From Acidimicrobiaceae bacterium (GTDB taxonomy: Bacteria; Actinomycetota; Acidimicrobiia; Acidimicrobiales; RAAP-2): a stretch of DNA of 5,647 bases. The stretch spans positions 1 to 5,647 of the forward strand of contig PKZI01000051.1 of NCBI GenBank assembly GCA_003133005.1. Reading direction: 5' to 3'. The notes under the pieces are model-generated. The model was not told where the DNA came from, did no database searches, and saw only the letters and a program-made list of their open reading frames with translations. This document shows positions 1-5,038 of this stretch, one piece after another. The position numbers and the translations under genes are program-made. Position 1 is the stretch's first letter. Every line of letters starts with the position of its first letter.

Positions 1-2
1 CT

Positions 3-128
3 TGCGAGACGTTGGGTTGTTCCATCGCGCCACGTCCCGACGCAATTCGTTTCTACAAGACCGGAGGAGGGATCCGAATCCGTTCGTTCTCGCCATTACC
101 CTTGCGCTTCATGAGTCTCTCGTCATAG
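3..128 (+). CDS. Possible C-terminal end of a GNAT acetyltransferase (5' truncated by window edge)
   Basis: The frame starting at base 3 runs 41 codons to a TAG at 126-128. Its middle part, APRPDAIRFYKTGG, resembles the last conserved block of GNAT N-acetyltransferases, where a D-P-N-A-x-x-F-Y-x-x-x-G pattern forms the final helix and strand. The tail ends in a proline/leucine-rich strand (SFSPLPLRFMSL), also usual for GNATs. The acetyl-CoA binding motif would lie upstream, outside the window, so it cannot be checked. Two other plus frames are also open here, one of them much longer (2-538), but that one has an arginine-rich composition and runs antisense into the HAD gene. The call therefore rests on one short motif and is tentative. 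The gene would converge on the minus-strand cluster ending at 315. Confidence 0.33.
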   Translation, partial: CETLGCSIAPRPDAIRFYKTGGGIRIRSFSPLPLRFMSLSS

Positions 129-314
129 CGAACGGGTCAATCGTAGTCTCGCGAAAATTGAGGACTAGACGACACCTTCGACACGAGATGCGAACGAACG
201 ATGATGAAGGGGCGGCGTTATTCATCAATAGCACTAGAAATAATTGGAATCGTGACGATGTCGTGCGTCGGGGAACTCGTCGATCTGGAATCGTCTGCGT
301 ATTCGAAAAGTGCG
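129..314. other. Intergenic stretch without a supportable gene
   Basis: This stretch lies between the possible acetyltransferase end (+) and the HAD gene end (-). A minus-strand frame of 69 codons starts with an ATGA overlap on the HAD stop, but its composition (many CGA, TCA, CTA and TTA codons; an Arg/Ser/Thr-rich product with no motif) is unlike the real genes nearby. I find no convincing terminator: the best pairing is GACGAT at 256-261 with ATCGTC at 290-295, with a long loop and no T-run. Confidence 0.5.
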
Positions 315-977
315 TCATACGCTTTCGACGTCCACGTCTAATTCGAGTAACTCTCGCGGTTCGTCAATCACGTACAACGCGCCGCTCGTATCGAGTTCGT
401 CGTGCGAGCCGTAACCCCAAAGAACACCGATCGGGACCACGCCATGAAACAGCGCCGCGTGCACATCCTGTGCTCGATCGCCCACCATCCAGACGCGTCG
501 ACGATCTTGAGGCTGAAAATAGTCGAGCACAAGATTGAGCACTTGTTTTTTCGTCGTCAAGGAACCATCAAAACTGACGCCCGCGATCTTCTCAAAGTAA
601 TGCGAAACTCCGAGACGTTCCAACATCTCGTTCGCGAAGTCCACCCGTTTCGCCGTCGCAAGTCCGATTCGCACGCCGCTCCCGCGCAACTTCTGCAACA
701 TCTCAGCGACGCCGTCATACAGTCGCGCTTCTCGAACACCCGTCGTAGCGTAGAGATCGCGGTACCGACTGATGACGGACCAAAGATTCTCCTCGTCAAT
801 CCCAAAATCTCGAAACGTCTCTTCGAGGGGAGGTCCAATGTGAGCGCGCATCTCCTCATCACTTGGATGCAGACCAATGTCGTCAAGGGTCACCCGTAAG
901 GAATTGAGGATGCCCTCTTGCGAATCAGCAATCGTGCCGTCGAGGTCAAAGACAATGTGGGTGGGTGTTGAACGCAC
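315..977 (-). CDS. HAD-superfamily hydrolase, phosphoglycolate phosphatase-like (Gph family)
   Basis: This is a cytosolic Mg2+-dependent phosphatase of HAD subfamily IA, which hydrolyses a phosphomonoester through a phospho-aspartate intermediate. Motif I is FDLDGTIADS, with nucleophile and acid/base aspartates at residues 11 and 13 from the GTG at 977. Motif II is the T in LATAKR, motif III a lysine in LTTKKQVLN, and motif IV is VGDRAQD. The cap between motifs I and II begins SQEGILNSLR and includes IGPPLEETF, as in Gph/PpaX-type enzymes, and the tail GVLWGYGSHDEL is also typical. About 220 residues is normal for the family. The start is uncertain. GTG 977 fits homologues, which begin just before the DxD strand, but GGAG lies only 2 bases upstream. 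TTG 1028 (GGA 5 bases upstream) and GTG 1049 (no clear ribosome site) would add an unconserved Ser/Asn-rich tail. It is the last gene of the minus-strand cluster, behind the methyltransferase. The substrate cannot be deduced. Confidence 0.88.
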   Translation of the reverse strand: MRSTPTHIVFDLDGTIADSQEGILNSLRVTLDDIGLHPSDEEMRAHIGPPLEETFRDFGIDEENLWSVISRYRDLYATTGVREARLYDGVAEMLQKLRGSGVRIGLATAKRVDFANEMLERLGVSHYFEKIAGVSFDGSLTTKKQVLNLVLDYFQPQDRRRVWMVGDRAQDVHAALFHGVVPIGVLWGYGSHDELDTSGALYVIDEPRELLELDVDVESV

Positions 978-1042
978 GACTCCATTGTTGTCGCTGTTCG
1001 TCGTTCCAAGCGACGAGTTCAGACTCAATCTTTTCCAGGCGG

Positions 1043-1095
1043 ACAGCACTTGTACGCACCCAGTGCGTCACGTGTCACCACATCACTTGTACGCA
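1043..1095. repeat. 16-bp direct repeat pair at the methyltransferase/HAD junction
   Basis: The copies at 1043-1058 and 1080-1095 read acaGCACTTGTACGCA and acaTCACTTGTACGCA, so they differ at one base and share a perfect 12-mer (CACTTGTACGCA). They are 37 bases apart, start to start. The right copy holds the last codons and TGA stop of the methyltransferase. The left copy holds the GTG at 1049, which is a possible HAD start. The spacer contains GTCACGTG (1067-1074), the same 8-mer found upstream of the two right-hand genes. This may be a duplicated protein-binding site or a small tandem duplication of the gene end. Confidence 0.6.
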
Positions 1096-1886
1096 AGGAC
1101 CTCACCGTTGACGACTATAAAGACACCGTCTTGCTGCTTGGACCATTCGAGAAACGCCAGCGAGATTCGCTCTAGCGTGGCACTCGTCGCAAAGCCATGG
1201 TCGATGGCCTGGGTCGCGAAATCACTATGCCGCACGCGATCCGCCCACAGATTGCCCCACCATTGGCGTTCGGGCTCGTCATGGAACGTCCAATTCGACG
1301 AGGTCACACGCAAGTCGCGAAAGCCCGCGGCCCTCACCCACGCGGCGAGAAAACGTCCGGCGTTCGCTTCGGCGTAATTCGCGGTCGTCACCCGATGATA
1401 TAAGTCCATCCACTCGTCGAGCCGTGGGTCAAGAGGCCACCAAACAAATGCCCCATAGTCCGCGTCGCGCACGGCGAGAATTCCCTCTTCGCGCAATACG
1501 CGTCGCATCTCCATCAGCGCAGCCACCGGATCGCTGAGGTGCTGGAGTACTTGGTGCGCGTACACCACATCAAAGCGCTCATTGTCGAACGAGAGGTCAT
1601 AGACGTTGTCCACCGAGAAAACCAAATTGGAAAGTGCATCATTCTCGTGGAGGTGGCGAGCTCTCTCAATCACCTCCTCAGCGACATCGATCGCGTGGAC
1701 GTTTCCCGGAGTCACAAGGCGCGCGAGGTCGGCGCTGATGGTACCGGGCCCGCAACCCACGTCAAGGACGTCGGCACCCGCAGCGAGATCGGCCAAAAGG
1801 AACGCCGCCGAATTTTGCGCGGTACGCCACGTGTGACTGCGAAGGACCGATTCATGATGACCATGCGTGTATCGGTCACTCGTCAC
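1083..1886 (-). CDS. Class I SAM-dependent methyltransferase (Methyltransf_11/25 type)
   Basis: This 267-residue protein is a soluble small-molecule-type methyltransferase. It opens with DRYTHGHHESVLRSHTWRT, a block I know from a family common in Actinobacteria and fungi. SAM-binding motif I is VLDVGCGPG (residues 40-48), the ribose-binding acidic residue is D68 in HAIDVAEE, and the later motifs are FDVVYAHQVLQHLSDP (105-120) and RRVLREEGILAVRDADYG. I chose the GTG at 1886 over the ATG at 1904. It sits right before the conserved N-terminal block, has GAGG 7 bases upstream, and overlaps the previous gene's stop as GTGA, which suggests translational coupling with the acetyltransferase. ATG 1904 has no visible ribosome site and would give a 22-base overlap. 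The C-terminal half (WWGNLWADR, ERISLAFLEW) is presumably the substrate-binding part. The methyl acceptor is unknown; a menaquinone/ubiquinone UbiE role is not supported by context. Confidence 0.93.
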   Translation of the reverse strand: MTSDRYTHGHHESVLRSHTWRTAQNSAAFLLADLAAGADVLDVGCGPGTISADLARLVTPGNVHAIDVAEEVIERARHLHENDALSNLVFSVDNVYDLSFDNERFDVVYAHQVLQHLSDPVAALMEMRRVLREEGILAVRDADYGAFVWWPLDPRLDEWMDLYHRVTTANYAEANAGRFLAAWVRAAGFRDLRVTSSNWTFHDEPERQWWGNLWADRVRHSDFATQAIDHGFATSATLERISLAFLEWSKQQDGVFIVVNGEVLAYK

Positions 1887-2326
1887 GAAGGCGCCTCGAT
1901 CCATCGGCCGAGCACTAGCGTGTGTGCGTTCTCGTAGCCCAACTTTTCGTAGAACTCAACGACTTGAAGATTCGTCTCGCGGACCATGAGTTGAATTTTC
2001 GGAGCACCGTGTTGTGCGATCCAGGACTCAGCTGCGTGCATGAGTTGCGTACCCAACCCTCGGCGTCGGTAGTCGTTCGCAACCGCGAGGTAGTACACCC
2101 ACCCTCGATGTCCGTCGACGCCAACCATCACTGACGCGACGATTCCTCCCGCTTCGAGGGCGCCGAGCACCGCTGAGGTGTCGCCACCCACGGCGCGACG
2201 AAAATCCTCGTAGGGGTCGTTCCACGGACGCGTGAGTTCGGCTTCGCGCCACAGGGCAACCGTCTCGTCGATAAAGCTCTCGTCTAATTCCTCGAAGTTC
2301 ACTCCAACAGCGTAAATGGACCGCAT
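1883..2326 (-). CDS. GNAT-family N-acetyltransferase, YpeA-like
   Basis: This 147-residue protein closely follows E. coli YpeA in order and spacing of blocks: ALWREAELTRPWNDP near residues 24-38, VGVDGHRGWVYYLAV around 68-82, acetyl-CoA-binding motif A YRRRGLGTQLM (86-96, the R-x-x-G-x-G loop), then APKIQLMVRETN and VEFYEKLGYE (123-132). YpeA's own substrate is poorly defined, so only acetyl transfer from acetyl-CoA to an amine can be claimed. The ATG at 2326 follows the stop of the small upstream gene by 4 bases but has no Shine-Dalgarno sequence. The GTG at 2302 (residue 9 here) would give the same distance to the RPWNDP block as YpeA has, so the true start may be there. The stop overlaps the methyltransferase GTG by 4 bases (GTGA), so these two products are probably made together. 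Confidence 0.92.
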   Translation of the reverse strand: MRSIYAVGVNFEELDESFIDETVALWREAELTRPWNDPYEDFRRAVGGDTSAVLGALEAGGIVASVMVGVDGHRGWVYYLAVANDYRRRGLGTQLMHAAESWIAQHGAPKIQLMVRETNLQVVEFYEKLGYENAHTLVLGRWIEAPS

Positions 2327-2330
2327 CGCG

Positions 2331-2474
2331 CTATTTGATCAAGATGATGATGAGGACGACGGCGAGTGGATTCCACGCGATAACCCAACCTTGCCACGTC
2401 TGAGGGCGATAGCCGTAGCCAATCCGTTTCTTGCCGAACCACGGCTTCTTCTCTCGTTGATCTAGCGTGGCCAC
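2331..2474 (-). CDS. Small membrane-anchored protein with GYGYRPQTWQGW motif (47 aa)
   Basis: This short gene starts at GTG 2474 with an excellent ribosome-binding site, GGAAGGAG at 2481-2488, 6 bases upstream. The product has a charged N-terminus (TLDQREKKPWFGKKR), a conserved-looking GYGYRPQTWQGW block (residues 19-30), and a C-terminal hydrophobic helix (AWNPLAVVLIIILIK) that should sit in the membrane with almost no tail beyond it. It resembles unnamed short bacterial proteins of the pattern W-F-x-x-K-x-Y-G-x-G-x-x-P-x-T-W-Q-G-W, though here from memory only. Function is unknown. The frame is open further up to 2567, but the extra 31 residues (rich in Arg, Cys and Met) have no ribosome site at either ATG and look spurious. 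It is the first gene of the cluster; its TAG stop is 4 bases before the acetyltransferase ATG. Confidence 0.75.
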   Translation of the reverse strand: MATLDQREKKPWFGKKRIGYGYRPQTWQGWVIAWNPLAVVLIIILIK

Positions 2475-2601
2475 TTCGGTCTCCTTCCCACAGCGCTGCG
2501 CTCTCTCGTTTCGAGACATTAGTTGGATGGAAACTTCCAAACGAATGCATGCGAAAGGTGCCATCATTTATGGTCATGAGATCTTTGAGCGAAGGGACAC
2601 T
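2475..2601. promoter_or_regulatory. Divergent promoter region between the minus-strand cluster and the SDR gene
   Basis: These 127 bases separate two divergent starts, so they should hold promoters for both directions. The clearest structure is an 18-bp imperfect inverted repeat at 2523-2540, TTGGATGGAAACTTCCAA, with perfect outer 5-bp arms (TTGGA/TCCAA); it could be an operator. For the SDR, TATGGT at 2569-2574 is a weak -10 candidate with no good -35. The SDR ribosome site AAGGG lies 5 bases before its ATG. No promoter can be assigned firmly. Confidence 0.35.
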
Positions 2602-3390
2602 ATGCGCGTCTTGATCACTGGCGCGGGCCGCGCGATCGGCGCCGCCACCGCCACCGAACTGGCTAACGCGGGCCATCACGTCATCGCCACTGCGCGAGAC
2701 ATTCACTTGCTCGATCAGCTCGACGTAGCGCAACGACTTACCCTCGACGTGACGAGCGACAAATCGATCACTGGCGCACTGCGAGAAGCTGGCGATATAG
2801 ACGCGGTCATCAACAACGCCGCGATCAACGGCTCAGGTCCGCTGGAGAATTTTCCGATTGAGCAACTTCATCGCATCATTGACACGAACGCGGTGGGTCC
2901 ACTCCGACTCCTCCAGCACGTATTACCCGCGTGGCGAGAGCGTCGCCACGGCGTCATCGTCAACGTGAGCTCGGTTTCGGGTCGAGTATCGACGCCACTT
3001 GATGCACCCTATTCAGCGTCATAGTACGCCCTTGAAGCGATGTCAGAGGCGTTGCATTACGAACTTGGACACTTCAATATCCGAACCGTCATCATCGAAC
3101 CTGGCTACATCGCACCGGGAATGAAAAGCATCGAGAGAGACAATTCGAACGCCGCCTATCACCAACTGAGAGAGGAACTCAACGGACTCGACTCAAAAGT
3201 GACGGGGCCTCAGGGTCGAACGGGACCCGACGTTGTCGCACGGGCCATCCGCGCGGCTATTGAAGACGAACACACGCCGCTACGAGTACCGGTCGGCGCG
3301 GACGCCGAACTAATTCTGGCGACGCGCTCGCAACTTGGCGACGCCGAGTTCGAGTCGCTCATGCGTGCGACAATCGGTCTCACGTGGTGA
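2602..3390 (+). pseudogene. Short-chain dehydrogenase/reductase interrupted by an amber codon at the catalytic lysine
   Basis: This is a classical SDR (NAD(P)H-dependent oxidoreductase, Rossmann fold) of 262 codons, starting at ATG 2602 behind AAGGG with 5-base spacing. Visible elements are VLITGAGRAIG (cofactor loop, residues 3-13), the adenine-pocket LDV, NNAA (71-74), the catalytic Asn in DTNAVG (N96), catalytic Ser S124 in NVSSVSG, and catalytic Tyr Y137 in PYSAS. The Ser-Tyr spacing of 13 matches FabG-type enzymes. Codon 141, where Y+4 must be the catalytic lysine, is TAG (3022-3024). The same frame then continues correctly as YALEAMSEALHYEL, EPGYIAPGMKS and a normal C-terminus to TGA at 3388-3390. 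AAG to TAG is one base change. The cofactor loop also has Ala at the usual middle Gly (TGxxxGxG, A11). Without readthrough only an inactive 140-residue fragment is made. The ATG at 3040 has no proper ribosome site. A sequencing error or true amber suppression are the alternatives; substrate unknown. Confidence 0.85.
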
Positions 3391-3391
3391 G
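3379..3391. repeat. Palindrome CTCACGTGGTGAG across the SDR stop codon
   Basis: The perfect 5-bp arms CTCAC and GTGAG flank GTG, and the SDR stop TGA lies in the right arm. The 11-mer TCACGTGGTGA (3380-3390) is found again, on the opposite strand, at 5009-5019 in the promoter region of the kinase gene. In the rest of the 47-base convergent gap up to 3437 I see only a 4-bp stem (GAGC/GCTC) and no T-run, so no clear terminator separates the two convergent genes. Confidence 0.45.
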
Positions 3392-3437
3392 CCGCTCGCA
3401 CTGAGCCCTTGAAGTAGCTCTGCGTTCATGGAGAGAA

Positions 3438-4052
3438 CTAGTGGCGCAACATCGCGATGCGCTCGCGCACTTGGGGCCAGTCGCTGCGCACGACAGAGAA
3501 CATTGCGGAATCTCGGAAAAGACCCCCTTCGCCTCGTACAAGCGACGGCTGCCATTGTCGCAGTACTCCTTCGAAGGTCGCGCCGAGACGCGAGATGGCC
3601 ACCCTTGATCGCTCGTTGCGAGCGTCAGTTTTCAGATCGACCCTCGCGACATCCCACGTTTCAAATGCGTACTCGAGCATGAGGATTTTTGCTTCGGTAT
3701 TGATGCCAGTTCTTTGCGCCGCTGGTGCGAGCCATGTGCCTCCAATCTCGAGCGCGAAGGGGAAAACTCGCTCGGGGGCCCAGCGAAACGTCATGTAGCG
3801 CGTTGCACCCACCGCCTTGTTCGTCGCCACGTCGACCTGCGCAAAAGGAACGACCTCGCCCGCATCCCAGTCGCGTAATAACGCCTCCACATAGTTTGTG
3901 ACGTCTGGCGCGCCATCTGGCACCGGTGTGTAGGTGAACGTCGAACGATCACCACTACTGGCTTCTCGAAGATCGTCAACGTGCGCGGGCGACAGGGGCA
4001 CCAGACGAACGCGACGTCCCGACAGTTCACCAACTTCCAATCGCTGCGCCAC
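3438..4052 (-). CDS. GNAT-family N-acetyltransferase, RimJ/RimL type (Acetyltransf_3)
   Basis: This 204-residue protein has the full RimJ/RimL-like pattern: a start strand LSGRRVRLVPLSPAH (10-24), EIGGTWLAPAAQRTGINTEAK (102-122), which holds the acetyl-CoA-binding turn Q-R-T-G-I-N, then VDLKTDARNERSRVAISRLG (138-157) and FEGVLRQWQP (160-169). Family members acetylate N-terminal amines of ribosomal or other proteins, or small amines; this branch, common in Actinobacteria, has no fixed substrate, so I give no gene symbol. Length is normal. The start is GTG 4052, with GGGAG 9 bases upstream. It ends with TAG, showing that TAG works as a normal stop in this genome. It lies 56 bases behind the kinase gene on the same strand, with a perfect hairpin in the gap, and its end converges on the SDR gene. 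Confidence 0.92.
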   Translation of the reverse strand: MAQRLEVGELSGRRVRLVPLSPAHVDDLREASSGDRSTFTYTPVPDGAPDVTNYVEALLRDWDAGEVVPFAQVDVATNKAVGATRYMTFRWAPERVFPFALEIGGTWLAPAAQRTGINTEAKILMLEYAFETWDVARVDLKTDARNERSRVAISRLGATFEGVLRQWQPSLVRGEGGLFRDSAMFSVVRSDWPQVRERIAMLRH

Positions 4053-4080
4053 TGACAGATTCTCCCATAGCTGGTGCCCG

Positions 4081-4103
4081 CGGTGACGTCGATCTCGTCA
4101 CCG
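4081..4103 (-). promoter_or_regulatory. Perfect 8-bp hairpin between kinase and RimJ-type acetyltransferase genes
   Basis: CGGTGACG (4081-4088) pairs perfectly with CGTCACCG (4096-4103) around a 7-base loop. It begins 5 bases past the kinase stop codon and is not followed by a T-run on the minus strand, so it is not a typical intrinsic terminator. It could be a weak terminator or attenuator, a stabilising 3' structure, or an operator: its GTGACGTCGA (4083-4092) is repeated exactly at 5016-5025 in the region in front of the kinase gene. Confidence 0.5.
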
Positions 4104-4108
4104 AACCT

Positions 4109-4996
4109 TCACCGCGATCGCTCGATGATGCGCTCGAGCGTCGCTCGACCCACGTCGTAGTAACTCATGCGACCCTGCTTGCCCAACTCGGCAAACATCA
4201 AGGAGAAAAGTACTGCCCATCCGAGCGAGCGAATCATCAGTGAGGGATCGATATCGCCGTAGGTTGCGGTAAAACTCTCGTCCAAACCACCTGGCAGCAA
4301 CATCAAGGCACCCGCCAAGTCCGTCGCTGGATCCCCCGAACATAAGTCACCAAAGTCGATGACGGCGACGAGCGAGTCATTGTCAATGACGACGTTGGCC
4401 GGGTGCAGATCGCCGTGAATCCACACGGGAGTTCGGAGACCGTCAGCCTCATCCAGAGAAGTCGTCCATACTTCGCGAAGGATTCTGCCATCGAGATCCG
4501 AGGGGAGATTCGCCATCCTTTCTTCGAACGTCGCAGCACGATCGCGAAGTGAGACGCTGCGAAACGGATTGATCGGCGCGTCGGAAGGGGAAGGAACGTG
4601 GAGCGAACGAAGGAACGCGCCCACCTGCCGCGCAATCGTGGCGAAATTGCCAACGTGCGCGACATCCGCCGTCACCCCCTTGAACCACGAGATCACCGTC
4701 CAACACGACGGAAATGCCGTGGTGGGCGACCCAACGCGAAGTGGAATCGGAATCGCTGCAGACAATCTGGGCGCCAGCTCAGGCAACCACTTGATCTCGT
4801 TCTCGAGAGACGCTACTGCGACCTTTCGCCGTGGAAGACGAACGAGATACTCCTCACCGAGTCGCCACAACGAATTGTCGAAGCCTTCGTCGAACGATCG
4901 AAGTTCGAGTCCGCAAAGGTCCGGCATCTGCTGATCGATGAGGGATTGAACGAATCGTTCATCGACGTCAAACTCCGCTGGAGGCCAAGGCACCAT
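4109..4996 (-). CDS. Aminoglycoside phosphotransferase (APH)-family kinase
   Basis: This 295-residue protein kinase-like enzyme carries the APH/choline kinase fold (PF01636 type). The N-lobe has GFDNSLWRLGEEYLVRLPRR (38-57), a form frequent in actinobacterial members, followed by the helix LENEIKWLPEL. The catalytic loop is WIHGDLHPANVVI (192-204) with catalytic D196 and metal-binding N201, and the DFG-like metal site is VIDFGD (D214). GDPATDLAGA after it is also typical, as is the end YYDVGRATLERII. All key residues are present, so the enzyme should transfer phosphate from ATP to a small hydroxylated substrate. Such chromosomal members often have unknown natural substrates, so antibiotic resistance cannot be inferred. 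The ATG at 4996 has no Shine-Dalgarno sequence. A possible promoter -10 (TATACA, 5028-5033) and a 17-bp palindrome lie just upstream, so it may have its own promoter besides reading from the DUF4188 gene 42 bases before it. Confidence 0.93.
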   Translation of the reverse strand: MVPWPPAEFDVDERFVQSLIDQQMPDLCGLELRSFDEGFDNSLWRLGEEYLVRLPRRKVAVASLENEIKWLPELAPRLSAAIPIPLRVGSPTTAFPSCWTVISWFKGVTADVAHVGNFATIARQVGAFLRSLHVPSPSDAPINPFRSVSLRDRAATFEERMANLPSDLDGRILREVWTTSLDEADGLRTPVWIHGDLHPANVVIDNDSLVAVIDFGDLCSGDPATDLAGALMLLPGGLDESFTATYGDIDPSLMIRSLGWAVLFSLMFAELGKQGRMSYYDVGRATLERIIERSR

Positions 4997-5005
4997 TCAA
5001 GGGTA

Positions 5006-5022
5006 ACGTCACCACGTGACGT
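5006..5022 (-). promoter_or_regulatory. 17-bp perfect palindrome, candidate operator in front of the kinase gene
   Basis: ACGTCAC (5006-5012) and GTGACGT (5016-5022) are perfect inverted arms around CAC. A possible minus-strand -10, TATACA (5028-5033), lies just upstream, so a start of transcription would fall near 5020-5021 and the palindrome would cover roughly +1 to +16. This is a repressor-like position about 10 bases before the kinase ATG. It contains ACCACGTGAC (5011-5020), which recurs exactly at 5601-5610. No good -35 is visible. Confidence 0.45.
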
Positions 5023-5038
5023 CGAAATGTATAAACGA

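Noticed and set aside
109..318. 69-codon minus-strand frame starting with ATGA overlap on the HAD stop
   Set aside because: The overlap is attractive, but there is no ribosome site, codon use is unlike the neighbouring genes, and the product has no recognisable pattern.
2..538. 178-codon plus-strand open frame
   Set aside because: It runs antisense into the HAD gene, is very arginine-rich, lacks any motif, and the competing frame from base 3 better resembles an acetyltransferase end.
402..899. 165-codon plus-strand frame
   Set aside because: It lies wholly opposite the HAD gene, whose motifs are complete; it is a shadow frame.
1539..1937. 132-codon plus-strand frame
   Set aside because: It is antisense to the methyltransferase SAM-binding region and has no independent evidence.
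2299..2733. 144-codon minus-strand frame across the divergent promoter
   Set aside because: It overlaps three better-supported genes or their promoters, and the product looks random.
3022..3024. Genome-wide reassignment of TAG to a sense codon
   Set aside because: TAG ends the small protein at 2331-2333 and the RimJ-type acetyltransferase at 3438-3440 at sensible positions, so TAG acts as a stop here.
3040..3390. Separate gene starting at ATG 3040 after the amber codon
   Set aside because: The product is simply the SDR C-terminal half in the same frame; the ATG has no properly spaced ribosome site and the fragment lacks cofactor and catalytic residues.
3391..3437. Bidirectional terminator between SDR and RimJ-type gene
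   Set aside because: Only a 4-bp GAGC/GCTC stem is present, with no T-run on either strand.
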